Source: Massilia pinisoli
GTDB lineage: Bacteria > Pseudomonadota > Gammaproteobacteria > Burkholderiales > Burkholderiaceae_D
Direction of reading: 5' to 3'
DNA: 64,000 bases
Assembly: GCF_024753285.1 (NCBI RefSeq)
Contig: NZ_JANUGW010000002.1
Location: forward strand, 310,001 to 374,000
The notes beneath the pieces were generated by a model. That model ran no database searches, was not told where the DNA came from, and worked only from the letters and a program-made list of their open reading frames with translations. Position 1 is the first letter of the stretch. The number at the start of each line of letters is the position of its first letter. Shown here in pieces: positions 19,179 to 29,692 of the stretch. The translations under genes and the position numbers were made by a program.

Positions 19179-20027
19179 TTAATATTCGCGGCGGTCCGGC
19201 TTGATCTCCTGAAGGATGGTCGTCGAAATCTCCTCGATCGACTTCGTGGTCGACGATAGCCAGCGGATGCCTTCGCGCCGCATCAGCTGCTCGGCCTCGT
19301 TCACCTCGTAGCGGCAATTCGCCAGCGACGCGTACTTGCTACCGGCACGCCGCTCGTTCCGGATCTCGGACAGGCGTTCCGGCGAGATGGTCAAGCCGAA
19401 AATCTTGTGCTTGAACGGCGGCAGCGCCGACGGCAGCTTGCCGCGCTCGAAATCGTCCGGGATCAGCGGATAGTTCGCCGCCTTGATGCCGTATTGCATG
19501 GCGAGATAGAGGCTCGTCGGCGTCTTGCCGGACCGGGACACGCCCACGAGGATCACGTCCGCATCCGCGAGGTTCTTGTGCGACTGGCCGTCGTCGTGCG
19601 CCAGCGAGAAATTGATGGCCTCGATGCGGTTCTTGTATTCCTCCGTGTCGACGACGTTGTGGATGCGTCCGATCGTGTGCGTCGACTTCACCCGCAGCTC
19701 CTGCTCGAGCGGGGCGACGAACGTCTGGAACAGGTCCATGTGCATGCCCTGCGCGGCGCGGATCACGGCCGACAGGTCGTGCTTGACGAGGGTGGAGAAC
19801 ACGATGGGGCGCTGGTTGTCGGCGATGGCGACGTCGTTGATGCGGCGCGCGGCCTCGTAGGCCTTCTCGATCGTGTCGATGAAGGGCAGGCGGATCTGGC
19901 GGAAGCGCATCTCGAACTGGCTCAGCACCGCGTGGCCGAAGGTTTCCGCCGTGATCCCGGTGCCGTCGGAAACGAAGAACACGGTGCGGGCGGTGGTCGG
20001 ACTGTCTGGGGTGCTCGGGTGGGACAT
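19179..20027 (-). CDS. ppsR: PEP synthase regulatory protein (kinase and pyrophosphorylase, DUF299)
   Basis: Bifunctional regulator that inactivates PEP synthase by ADP-dependent Thr phosphorylation and reactivates it by phosphorolysis. The 282 residues include [18 protein letters not shown] at the N-terminus and the P-loop-like [17 protein letters not shown] near the middle, both family marks. I chose the ATG at 20027; a reading extended to 20300 has no homology. It is divergent from its target gene ppsA across 287 bases, the usual pairing. Confidence 0.94.
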   Translation of the reverse strand: MSHPSTPDSPTTARTVFFVSDGTGITAETFGHAVLSQFEMRFRQIRLPFIDTIEKAYEAARRINDVAIADNQRPIVFSTLVKHDLSAVIRAAQGMHMDLFQTFVAPLEQELRVKSTHTIGRIHNVVDTEEYKNRIEAINFSLAHDDGQSHKNLADADVILVGVSRSGKTPTSLYLAMQYGIKAANYPLIPDDFERGKLPSALPPFKHKIFGLTISPERLSEIRNERRAGSKYASLANCRYEVNEAEQLMRREGIRWLSSTTKSIEEISTTILQEIKPDRREY

Positions 20028-20314
20028 GATGTTTTTTTGTATAGAGAATGACAAAGTTGCAGCCCTAGGGCTGTGTAACCCAGTCGCACGGGGTAAAATG
20101 CTCGGCAACTGGTTTTGATTGTGCTGTACGACGCCAAGAATAACAAGAAATCCCCCGCAAACCCGACCAGCCTGCCGCGCGAAGCCGGCCAGGAGCGCAG
20201 CCGTGTCCCGCACGGCAACGCCCGGCCAGCCGCCGCCGCCTCGCCAGGCTCTGTCGTCACCGGGACGTCGGCAGCCAGCCGTACAGATTTCCATCATCAA
20301 AAAGGTGTTTTACC
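20028..20314. promoter_or_regulatory. Divergent ppsR-ppsA intergenic region with a 14-bp palindrome
   Basis: The gap holds the perfect palindrome CAGCCCTAGGGCTG at 20060-20073, 33 bases upstream of the ppsR start. A TAAAAT at 20094-20099 could be a -10 element for ppsA but has no good -35. A 5' leader of roughly 200 bases would then precede ppsA; no conserved RNA was recognised in it. Confidence 0.4.
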
Positions 20315-22753
<2,439 letters not shown>

Positions 22754-22771
22754 TCTCCTGAGCGTCCAATG

Positions 22772-22801
22772 AAAAACCGCTGCTTCGGCAGCGGTTTTTT
22801 T
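22772..22801. terminator. Bidirectional intrinsic terminator
   Basis: AAAAACCGCTGC and GCAGCGGTTTTT form a 12-bp stem around a TTCG tetraloop. A-runs and T-runs on both sides let it work for ppsA (+) and for the convergent TPR gene (-). Confidence 0.92.
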
Positions 22802-22819
22802 ATGTGCGGTGTGCGTGCA

Positions 22820-23785
22820 CTACGCGCGCGCCGTGGCCTGGTCGCCGGCTGTGGCGTGCAGGCGGTCGAACGCCCGCTGGAATTCGTCGAGCTGGCGCGC
22901 GAACGGCGGCGGTGCGAGCGGGCGCAGGCGCGCAAGGAGCGCTTCGCCGTCGGCGACGCGCTGCGTGTCCAGGCAAGCGCGCAACAGGCTGAAGCCGGCC
23001 TGCGGGCCGTGCATCGCCGGCTCGTAGACGGGCCCCACGAGCGTGACGACGAGCCCCGTGTGGCCGTGGCGGGCCAGGTCGGCGGACATCGTCGTCAGCG
23101 CGCTGCCGTCGACGTCGGCCGCGGCCAGCACGGCCGTGTACTCGTCGCGCGCCGCCGGCAGGTCACCGGCCGCGAGGTGGTGGCGGGCCAGAATGAGTCG
23201 CGCGCGCCAGCTGCCGGGCAGGGCGCACGCGTCGCGCAGCGCGTGCAGGAAGCCGCCCTCTCCGGCGCGCTCGCGCTCGATGGCGAGCCAGCCGTTCAGC
23301 GCGCGCTCGTAGTTCGGGTCGAGCCGGACGGCGCGCCGCAACAGGTCGGCCGTGGCCGCCGTGTCGCCGCGGTAATGGCTGACCTTGGCGAGGTTCGTCA
23401 GCAGCACGGCCGTCTCGCCGGCGACCCGGATGCCGGCCCGCAGCACGGCCTCCGCGTCGTCGGGCCGGCCGCTTTCCAACAGGACGATGCCGTGCGTGGC
23501 GTGGCTCCGTTCCGGCAGATCGTCGATCTCGACGAGACGCGCGGCCGACGTCATCAGCTCCGGCGCGAACCCGTCGGCCAGCGCGGCCATGATGGTGCCG
23601 TACAATGCATCCGGTGTGTTCCACTGCTGCTTGAGGCGCGGGTGCAGCACCCGGTCGCGCCATTCGTCCCGGGGCATCGCCGTGTGGCGGGCGTGCTCAC
23701 CGGCGACCGCGATCGCGTCGTGGGCGGCGGTGCGCCGCATGGCGGGCGGACGGGTGCGGAACGCGGCGAACAGGCGTTGGAACAT
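22820..23785 (-). CDS. Tetratricopeptide-repeat protein of unknown role
   Basis: The 321-residue protein has several helix-turn-helix TPR-like units between about 95 and 250, for example GIVLLESGRPDDAEAVLRAG and the LLRRAVRLDPNYERALNGW stretch. There is no signal peptide or membrane segment, so it is probably cytosolic and acts in protein-protein contacts. I do not recognise a named family. It is convergent with ppsA and shares its terminator. A long opposite-strand frame over the same bases lacks any recognisable motif. Confidence 0.7.
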   Translation of the reverse strand: MFQRLFAAFRTRPPAMRRTAAHDAIAVAGEHARHTAMPRDEWRDRVLHPRLKQQWNTPDALYGTIMAALADGFAPELMTSAARLVEIDDLPERSHATHGIVLLESGRPDDAEAVLRAGIRVAGETAVLLTNLAKVSHYRGDTAATADLLRRAVRLDPNYERALNGWLAIERERAGEGGFLHALRDACALPGSWRARLILARHHLAAGDLPAARDEYTAVLAAADVDGSALTTMSADLARHGHTGLVVTLVGPVYEPAMHGPQAGFSLLRACLDTQRVADGEALLARLRPLAPPPFARQLDEFQRAFDRLHATAGDQATARA

Positions 23786-24097
23786 GGCGGTCTCCGTTGA
23801 GCAATTTCAGTGGGGGCAATGCAGGCATTATCAAATTCATTTCCACTTGGAAATTGATCTTCCCTGGTGATGACCTCGTTTTGCGATATCGGTCAATGCC
23901 GGGATACCGGAGCATACGCTTGGCTTGCGCATAACAACATTAACATTTGGTAAAGATGTCTTGTGTCATCGACAATGATGTCCGGTGCGGGCGGCACGAC
24001 GGCACGCCATCAAATGTTGAGGCATGAGCAATAAACTTGGACGCTAGCCGGAAAAACGTTACACTTTGGCAAAACTCAACCCCGATGGAGATTGTCG
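23786..24097. other. Intergenic region upstream of a secreted Cys-rich protein gene
   Basis: A 312-base gap between divergent genes. It is more AT-rich than its neighbours in 23810-23960. Apart from the promoter listed separately at 24037-24065, I see no gene or repeat. Confidence 0.5.
24037..24065 (+). promoter_or_regulatory. Sigma-70-type promoter of the Cys-rich protein gene
   Basis: TTGGAC (24037-24042) and TACACT (24060-24065) are spaced by 17 bases and lie 33 bases upstream of the ATG at 24098. Confidence 0.6.
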
Positions 24098-24472
24098 ATG
24101 AAACGTTTGGCTTTGATGCCGGTGTTAATGTGCCTGCTGTCGATGGGCGCCGCCCGCGCCGCCGAGCCGACCTTGTGCAAGTCCCTGTGCGACAGCGAGC
24201 GGCGCGAATGCCGCGCGAACATCCAGGAGCTGGCGTCGGACCGTAGCGAGGATTTGATGCCCGAGAAAAACCCGATGGCCCGCGCGGCGCAGCATGAGGT
24301 GGCGACGCCGGCGTCGCAGGCGATCGAAAACGCCGGCACGCAGGGACGCCGTCTCGGGCACGCGGGACAATGCGACGCGAGTTACCTGCGCTGCACGCGC
24401 GCGTGCGCGGCGCCGCAAGCGTCATCCGTCCTGACGCCGGAAGCGGCCCGCCGCAACCAGCAGGGCCGTTGA
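24098..24472 (+). CDS. Small exported cysteine-paired protein of unknown function
   Basis: The 124-residue product has a clear signal peptide (about 1-22, ending GAARA). The mature part carries six cysteines in a mirrored layout: C27-x3-C31-x6-C38 and C92-x6-C99-x3-C103. This suggests two helices held by disulphides in the periplasm. The ATG at 24098 has a GGAG upstream and a good promoter. I do not recognise a family. It precedes the nfeD operon by 54 bases and may or may not be part of it. Confidence 0.65.
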   Translation: MKRLALMPVLMCLLSMGAARAAEPTLCKSLCDSERRECRANIQELASDRSEDLMPEKNPMARAAQHEVATPASQAIENAGTQGRRLGHAGQCDASYLRCTRACAAPQASSVLTPEAARRNQQGR

Positions 24473-24526
24473 CGCTGCGTGCAGACGCAGTAGACTGGCA
24501 CTGACGATCCGACCACGGAGGAAACC

Positions 24527-24949
24527 ATGGCTGACTGGATGGACTGGCTCGTAGCGGCCGGCGTGCTCGTGATCCTGGAGCTGTTCACCGGGACGTTTTA
24601 TCTGCTGATGATCGCCATCGGCCTCGCGGCCGGCGCGCTCGTCGCGCTGGCCGGCCCCGGCGTGCCCGCGCAGGCGATCGTCGCCGCCGTCGTCGGCGTG
24701 CTCGCGACGGGATTCCTGCACCGGTCGCGCTTCGGCCATCCGGCGCGCACCGATGCCCAGCGCGACCGCAACGTCAACCTGGACATCGGCCAGCGCGTCA
24801 CGGTGCCCGCCTGGGACAACGGCCGCGCGCGCGTCATGTACCGCGGCGCCTTGTGGGACGTGGAGCTGACGCACGGCGTCGCGCCGCATGCGGGCGAGTT
24901 CCGCATCGTCGAAGTGCACGGCAGCCGGCTCGTGGTGGGGAATCCATGA
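24527..24949 (+). CDS. NfeD-family membrane protein
   Basis: The 140-residue protein has two or three N-terminal membrane helices (about 8-65, from WLVAAGVLVILELFTGTFY) and a C-terminal OB-fold-like domain (about 85-140, with GQRVTVPAWDNGRARVMYRG). This is the short NfeD form without the protease domain. NfeD proteins are usually encoded with and bind to stomatin/SPFH proteins; here a QmcA-type gene lies two genes downstream. It overlaps the next gene by four bases (ATGA). Confidence 0.85.
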   Translation: MADWMDWLVAAGVLVILELFTGTFYLLMIAIGLAAGALVALAGPGVPAQAIVAAVVGVLATGFLHRSRFGHPARTDAQRDRNVNLDIGQRVTVPAWDNGRARVMYRGALWDVELTHGVAPHAGEFRIVEVHGSRLVVGNP

Positions 24950-25317
24950 CGAAGGCGCACGTGCGCATCCTGCTGCTCGCCGCCATGCTCGTGTACGGCG
25001 TCGTCGACGCGCGCGCGAAGACGTCGGGCGTCCAGGCCAACGGCTGGATCGTCCTGTCCACGGTGCTGTTCAGCTTCCTGATCTTCAGCTGGTATCGCCT
25101 CGACAGCGACGCGCGCCTGTACCGGCGCACCGTCCTGCTCAACATCGGCATCGTCATGGCCGCGATCGTCGCCGTGCCGTACTACCTCGTGCGCAGCCGC
25201 CCGGCCGGGCAGCGCGGTGCGGCGCTGCTGCGGCTCGCCGGCTTCTGGCTGCTGATGATCGCCGCGGGTGTGGTCGGCGGCACAGTCTACCTGGCGTTCG
25301 CCCCTGGCGCCGCCTGA
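24946..25317 (+). CDS. Small membrane protein, paralogue of the gene at 27112
   Basis: The 123-residue protein has about four hydrophobic segments. The segment SWYRLDSDARLYRRTVLLN and the later VPYYLVRSRPAGQRGAALLR reappear, slightly changed, in the small protein at 27112-27462, so the two are paralogues. The family function is unknown to me. It starts at an ATGA overlap with nfeD and is followed by qmcA after 28 bases, so it is likely translated as part of the NfeD-stomatin operon. Confidence 0.75.
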   Translation: MTKAHVRILLLAAMLVYGVVDARAKTSGVQANGWIVLSTVLFSFLIFSWYRLDSDARLYRRTVLLNIGIVMAAIVAVPYYLVRSRPAGQRGAALLRLAGFWLLMIAAGVVGGTVYLAFAPGAA

Positions 25318-25345
25318 ACTTCTTCCGCCCTTTGAAAGGACAACC

Positions 25346-26269
25346 ATGGGATTCTCGTTCGGAACCGTCGCGCTGGTGATCTTCATCGTCGCCCTGGTCT
25401 TCGTGTTCAAGACCATCAACGTCGTGCCCCAGCAGCATGCGTGGGTCGTCGAACGGCTCGGCAAATACCACGCCACCCTGGCACCGGGCCTCAACATCGT
25501 CGTGCCGTTCATCGACCGCGTGGCCTACAAGCACAGCCTGAAGGAGATCCCGCTCGACGTGCCGCCGCAGGTGTGCATCACGAAGGACAACACGCAGCTG
25601 CAGGTGGACGGCATCCTGTACTTCCAGGTGACGGACGCCATGCGCGCATCGTACGGCGCGTCGAACTACATCCAGGCCATCACGCAGCTCGCGCAGACGA
25701 CGCTGCGCTCCGTGATCGGCCGCATGGAACTCGACAAGACGTTCGAAGAGCGCGACCACATCAACACGACCGTCGTCAACGCGATCGACGAATCGGCCGC
25801 CAACTGGGGCGTCAAGGTGCTGCGCTACGAAATCAAGGACCTCACGCCGCCGGCCGAGATCCTGCACTCGATGCAGCGCCAGATCACGGCCGAGCGCGAG
25901 AAGCGCGCGCTGATCGCGGCATCGGAAGGCCGGCGCCAGGAAGCCATCAACATCGCGACCGGCGAGCGCGAAGCCTCGATCGCCCGCTCGGAGGGCGAGA
26001 AGCAGGCCGCCATCAACCGCGCGCAGGGCGAGGCCGCCGCCATCATCGCGCTGGCCGACGCCAGCGCCAGCGCGCTGCGCGAGGTCGGCGAGGCGATCCG
26101 GTCGCCGGGCGGCATCGACGCCGTCAACCTGCGCGTGGCCGAGCACTACGTCGACGCGTTCGGCAAGCTCGCGAAAACGAACAATTCCATCATCGTCCCC
26201 GCCGACCTGGGCGACATGAGCGGCCTGATCGCATCGGCCCTCACCATCGTGAAGTCGCAGAAGGCGTAA
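25346..26269 (+). CDS. qmcA: SPFH/stomatin-family protein, QmcA-like (paraslipin)
   Basis: Membrane-microdomain scaffolding protein that in E. coli affects FtsH-dependent quality control. The 307 residues have one N-terminal membrane helix (about 4-22), the SPFH core beginning NVVPQQHAWVVERLGKY, and a long charged alanine-rich coiled coil (about 180-245, with REKRALIAASEGRRQEAI). The SD AAAGGA precedes the ATG. It sits with nfeD, the usual partner of SPFH proteins, and a short-chain dehydrogenase follows after three bases. Confidence 0.9.
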   Translation: MGFSFGTVALVIFIVALVFVFKTINVVPQQHAWVVERLGKYHATLAPGLNIVVPFIDRVAYKHSLKEIPLDVPPQVCITKDNTQLQVDGILYFQVTDAMRASYGASNYIQAITQLAQTTLRSVIGRMELDKTFEERDHINTTVVNAIDESAANWGVKVLRYEIKDLTPPAEILHSMQRQITAEREKRALIAASEGRRQEAINIATGEREASIARSEGEKQAAINRAQGEAAAIIALADASASALREVGEAIRSPGGIDAVNLRVAEHYVDAFGKLAKTNNSIIVPADLGDMSGLIASALTIVKSQKA

Positions 26270-26272
26270 CGG

Positions 26273-27079
26273 GTGCGGGTGGTCGTCGTCACCGGCGCGT
26301 CGGACGGCATCGGCGCCGAGATCGCGCGCCAGCTCGCGGCGCGCGACGGCAGCGCCGTGGCCCTCGTGCTGGCTGCGCGCGACGAGGCGAAGCTGGACGC
26401 CGTGGCCGCCGCCTGTGCGCGCCACGGCGCAGAAGCGCTTGCCGTGCACACGGACGTCGCCGACCCGGCGCAGTGCCGCGCGCTGGTCGCCGCGGCGGTC
26501 GAGCGCTTCGGCCACATCGACGTCCTCGTGAACAACGCGGGCCGCTCCGCGCACGCGCTGTTCGAGGACGTGGCCGACCTGCGCTGGTACGAAGACCTCA
26601 TGCGCGTGAACCTGTGGGGCGCCGTCTGGTGCACGCAGGCGGCACTCCCATACCTCAAGGCGAGCCGGGGCAGCGTCGTCGCCGTGTCGTCGCTCGCGGG
26701 CCTCGTGGGCGTGCCGGGCCGCACCGCGTACAGCGCGTCCAAATTCGCCATGACGGGCTTCTTCGAAGCGCTGCGCGCCGAGCTGAAACGGGCGGGCGTT
26801 TCGGTGACGGTCGCATATCCGGGCGTCGTCGACACGCGCATCCGCTACCGCGGCTACAACGCGGCAGGACAGCCGATGGGCTACAGCGGCTTGCGCGAAG
26901 AGGGCGCGATGACCGTCGAGGAATGCGCGCGCCTGATCATCGCCGGCATGGACGGGCGCCGACGCGAAGTCGTGATGACGCTCAAGGGCAAGCTTGGCCG
27001 GATCCTTAAGCTGGTCGTTCCCGGCCTGGTCGAACGCATCGCCCTGGCCGCTCTCAAGGACGACGTCAAACCGCGCTGA
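26273..27079 (+). CDS. Short-chain dehydrogenase/reductase
   Basis: The 268-residue protein is a classical SDR: cofactor motif VTGASDGIGAEIAR at the N-terminus, NNAG near residue 85, catalytic Ser in VAVSSLAG and YSASK for the Tyr-Lys pair. The substrate is not deducible; the C-terminal extension with VMTLKGKLGRILKLVVPGL resembles SDRs annotated as lipid- or membrane-linked oxidoreductases. It starts at a GTG three bases after the qmcA stop, consistent with coupling in the same operon. Confidence 0.88.
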   Translation: MRVVVVTGASDGIGAEIARQLAARDGSAVALVLAARDEAKLDAVAAACARHGAEALAVHTDVADPAQCRALVAAAVERFGHIDVLVNNAGRSAHALFEDVADLRWYEDLMRVNLWGAVWCTQAALPYLKASRGSVVAVSSLAGLVGVPGRTAYSASKFAMTGFFEALRAELKRAGVSVTVAYPGVVDTRIRYRGYNAAGQPMGYSGLREEGAMTVEECARLIIAGMDGRRREVVMTLKGKLGRILKLVVPGLVERIALAALKDDVKPR

Positions 27080-27111
27080 CGGAGGGCTTCCGCGGCGCGC
27101 AAGGAGCCGCG

Positions 27112-27462
27112 ATGAGCCATCAGCGTGTCGTGTTGTGGGTGATGGTCCTGATGGCCGCGACGGGCTTGCTGGATGCGAGCCACGCCGACGATGCGGCGCA
27201 GCTGCACCTCGCGGTGGGCATCGCCGTCAGCTATCTGTGCTTCCGGTGGTACCGCGGCGACAGCGATGCGCGCGGCTACCGGCGGTCGCGCTGGCTCAGC
27301 GTTGCCCTCGTCGCGTTCACGGTGGCCACGATCCCGTACTACCTCGTGCGCAGCCGGCGCGACGGCGAACGGGGACAGGCGCTGCTTGCGTACGCGGCCT
27401 ATCTCGCGGCGGCGGCGTTTGCCGTGTGGGTCGGCATGGCCGTCCACATCGGGCTCGCCTAG
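27112..27462 (+). CDS. Small membrane protein, paralogue of the gene at 24946
   Basis: The 116-residue protein has about four hydrophobic segments. It shares with the product of 24946-25317 the pattern WYRGDSDARGYRR and then IPYYLVRSRRDGERGQALL, at the same relative positions. AAGGAG lies upstream of the ATG. It closes the nfeD-qmcA-SDR run, so two related small proteins bracket the stomatin and SDR genes. The function is unknown. Confidence 0.72.
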   Translation: MSHQRVVLWVMVLMAATGLLDASHADDAAQLHLAVGIAVSYLCFRWYRGDSDARGYRRSRWLSVALVAFTVATIPYYLVRSRRDGERGQALLAYAAYLAAAAFAVWVGMAVHIGLA

Positions 27463-27564
27463 CCTGTCGGCCTGGCGCGTTTAATTCTCCATTAAGCCTG
27501 CCCCCGCCGAAGCCGCGTATAACACCTCGAAGCACGGCACAACACAACCAAAGCGGGGTCCTGA

Positions 27565-28251
27565 ATGAAGAATTGGGTGCGTAACAACAAAGGTTTCCTG
27601 GCGTTTCTCGTCCTGTTCGGTGTGTTCCGCACGGCCGTGGCGGACTGGAATCCGATCCCGTCCGCGTCGATGCATCCGAACCTGCTGGAAGGCGACGTCG
27701 TACTCGTGAACCGCCTCGCGTTCGACCTGAAGGTGCCGCTGACGGACGTCGTGCTCGCGCACCTGGGCGAACCGCACCGCGGCGACATCGTCACGTTCCG
27801 CTCGCCGCGCGACCGCACGCTGCTCATCAAGCGCGTCGTCGCGCTGCCGGGCGACGTCGTCGAGATGCGCAACGAACGCCTGTACATCAACGGCCGCGGC
27901 GCCGACTACCGCGTGCTGGAGCAGTCGGTCGATTCCATTGGCGGCACGGCGATGCCCACGGTGCAGCTGGCCGAATCGTGGGACGGCAAGGCGGCGCAGC
28001 CGCGCCGCCACATCCAGATCATCCCGGACGTGACGGCGCCGCGCACGTTCGGCCCCGTCACCGTGCCGCAGGGCGAATACCTGATGCTGGGCGATAACCG
28101 CGACAACAGCGCCGACTCGCGCGTGATCGGCCTTGTGCCGCGCAAGCTTCTCGTGGGCCGCGCCGAGCGCGTGCTCGTCTCCGCCGACTACCAGGGCAAC
28201 TGGATGCCGCGCACGGAACGTTTCGGCATGTCGCTGTACCGCCAGGACTGA
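27565..28251 (+). CDS. lepB: Signal peptidase I, short second copy
   Basis: Membrane-bound serine-lysine protease that removes signal peptides. The 228-residue protein has one N-terminal hydrophobic segment, the nucleophile Ser35 in PSASMHPNL, the general base Lys89 in LLIKRVVALPGD, and the C-terminal GDNRDNSADSR box. The main proteobacterial LepB usually has two N-terminal membrane spans and sits next to lepA and rnc; this copy is shorter and elsewhere, so it is probably a second, more specialised paralogue. SASM replaces the more common SGSM. Confidence 0.88.
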   Translation: MKNWVRNNKGFLAFLVLFGVFRTAVADWNPIPSASMHPNLLEGDVVLVNRLAFDLKVPLTDVVLAHLGEPHRGDIVTFRSPRDRTLLIKRVVALPGDVVEMRNERLYINGRGADYRVLEQSVDSIGGTAMPTVQLAESWDGKAAQPRRHIQIIPDVTAPRTFGPVTVPQGEYLMLGDNRDNSADSRVIGLVPRKLLVGRAERVLVSADYQGNWMPRTERFGMSLYRQD

Positions 28252-28427
28252 TTCTCCATCGCGTGCGCGCAGGCGGCACTGGCTGCGCCTGCGTGCCCTC
28301 GGTATGTGCGCGCGCCGCCGCCGGATAACCGCGGCGGCGCGCCGGGACGGTTCTTGCAATACCCGCTACAATTTCGTCTTCGGACGCTCGCATGGTGCAG
28401 TGCCGATGTTCCAATCAAGGCATGCAT

Positions 28428-29624
28428 ATGCAAAGACTCCTCACCGTCATCCTCGCCTGCCTCGGCATGGTGGGCGCCCTCGCGATCGACACCTATCTGC
28501 CGTCCATTCCCGCCATCGGCCGCGCGTTCGACGTGGGCCCCGTGGCCGTGCAGCAGACGCTGTCGGTGTTCCTGTTCATGTTCGCGTTCATGATGCTGTT
28601 CTACGGCACGCTGTCCGATTCGTTCGGCCGCCGTCCCGTGATCATGGTCGCGCTGACGATCTACACGCTGGCGTCCGCCGGCGCCGCGCTGGCGCCCACG
28701 TTCGGCTGGCTGCTGCTGTTCCGCGCGCTGCAGGGCATGTCGGCCGGCGCCGGTTCCGTCATCGGCCAGGCAATCGTGCAGGACCGCTTCAGCGGCGCCG
28801 ACGCGCAGCGCATGATGTCGCACATCATGATGGTGTTCGGTCTCGCGCCCGCGATCGCGCCCGTGCTTGGGGGCTGGCTGCACGTGACGTTCGGCTGGCG
28901 CGCCACGTTCGTGTTCCTCGCGGTGTTCGGCACCGTGATGCTGCTCGCAAGCTGGCGCCTGCTGCCGGAAAGCCTGCCGCGCGAAAAGCGGCACGCGTTC
29001 CACGGCGTCGCGATCGCGCGCAACTACCTGAAGGTGCTGGGGCATCCGCAGTTCGTGCTGCTGTCGCTGTCCGTGGGCCTCGCGTTCGGTGGTCTTTCCC
29101 TGTACATCGGCTCCGCCGCGAATTTCGTGATGGTGATCCTGCACCTGCCCGAGACGGCGTTCGCGTGGATGTTCATTCCCCTGATCAGCGGCATGGTGAT
29201 CGGCTCGGCCTGGGGCGGCAAGCGCGCAGCGCGCATCCCCGCGCCGCGCATGCGTGCGATCGGCTTTGTCACGATGCTGGTCGCGTGCGTACTGAATGTG
29301 GGTTATACGGCGCTCGCGGGCGATGCCGTCGCCGTGCCGTGGGCCGTGCTGCCGCTGATGGTCTACACGTTCGGCCTCGCCGTGGCGATGCCCGCGATCC
29401 AGGTGGGCGCGCTCGCGCTGTTCCCGGACAACCGCGGCCTCGCGTCGTCGATGCTCGCGTTCATCCAGATGATGTCGTTCGCGCTCGTCTCCGGCCTCGT
29501 TGCGCCGCTGCTGTTCGACAGCGCGTTCAAGCTCGCGTGCGGCGTGGCCGTGGGTCTCGTCGCCAGCTTCCTGGCCTGCCAGCTGGGGATGGCGCTCGCG
29601 CGCGGCCGAGTGGCGACGGCCTGA
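28428..29624 (+). CDS. Bcr/CflA-family multidrug MFS transporter
   Basis: Probable proton-driven exporter of 398 residues with twelve membrane helices. The N-terminus GALAIDTYLPSIPAIGRAFD and the loop GTLSDSFGRRPVIM (MFS motif A) with RALQGMSAGAGSVIGQAIVQD are typical of Bcr/CflA drug exporters. The substrate is not deducible. I chose the ATG at 28428 (AAGG upstream); ATGs at 28392 and 28422 are in frame but less likely. Confidence 0.88.
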   Translation: MQRLLTVILACLGMVGALAIDTYLPSIPAIGRAFDVGPVAVQQTLSVFLFMFAFMMLFYGTLSDSFGRRPVIMVALTIYTLASAGAALAPTFGWLLLFRALQGMSAGAGSVIGQAIVQDRFSGADAQRMMSHIMMVFGLAPAIAPVLGGWLHVTFGWRATFVFLAVFGTVMLLASWRLLPESLPREKRHAFHGVAIARNYLKVLGHPQFVLLSLSVGLAFGGLSLYIGSAANFVMVILHLPETAFAWMFIPLISGMVIGSAWGGKRAARIPAPRMRAIGFVTMLVACVLNVGYTALAGDAVAVPWAVLPLMVYTFGLAVAMPAIQVGALALFPDNRGLASSMLAFIQMMSFALVSGLVAPLLFDSAFKLACGVAVGLVASFLACQLGMALARGRVATA

Positions 29625-29692
29625 GCTGGCGCGCACGGCCGGCCGCGGACCCGATGATGTATATTGCCGGGATTGTCCACCGATCGTCGGCC

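Noticed and set aside
15991..19317. Very long open frame on the minus strand (about 1100 codons)
   Set aside because: It runs antisense to rnhB, the methyltransferase, REC-EAL and DUF2071 genes, is Arg/His-rich with no motifs, and is an artefact of high GC at third positions.
22769..23800. Plus-strand frame across the TPR gene
   Set aside because: It begins inside the ppsA terminator and has no recognisable motif, whereas the minus strand shows TPR-like repeats and a proper start.
28133..29692. N-terminal extension of the GGDEF protein by more than 500 codons
   Set aside because: The extension reads through the Bcr/CflA gene out of frame; the start at 29693 gives a signal peptide and a normal domain order.
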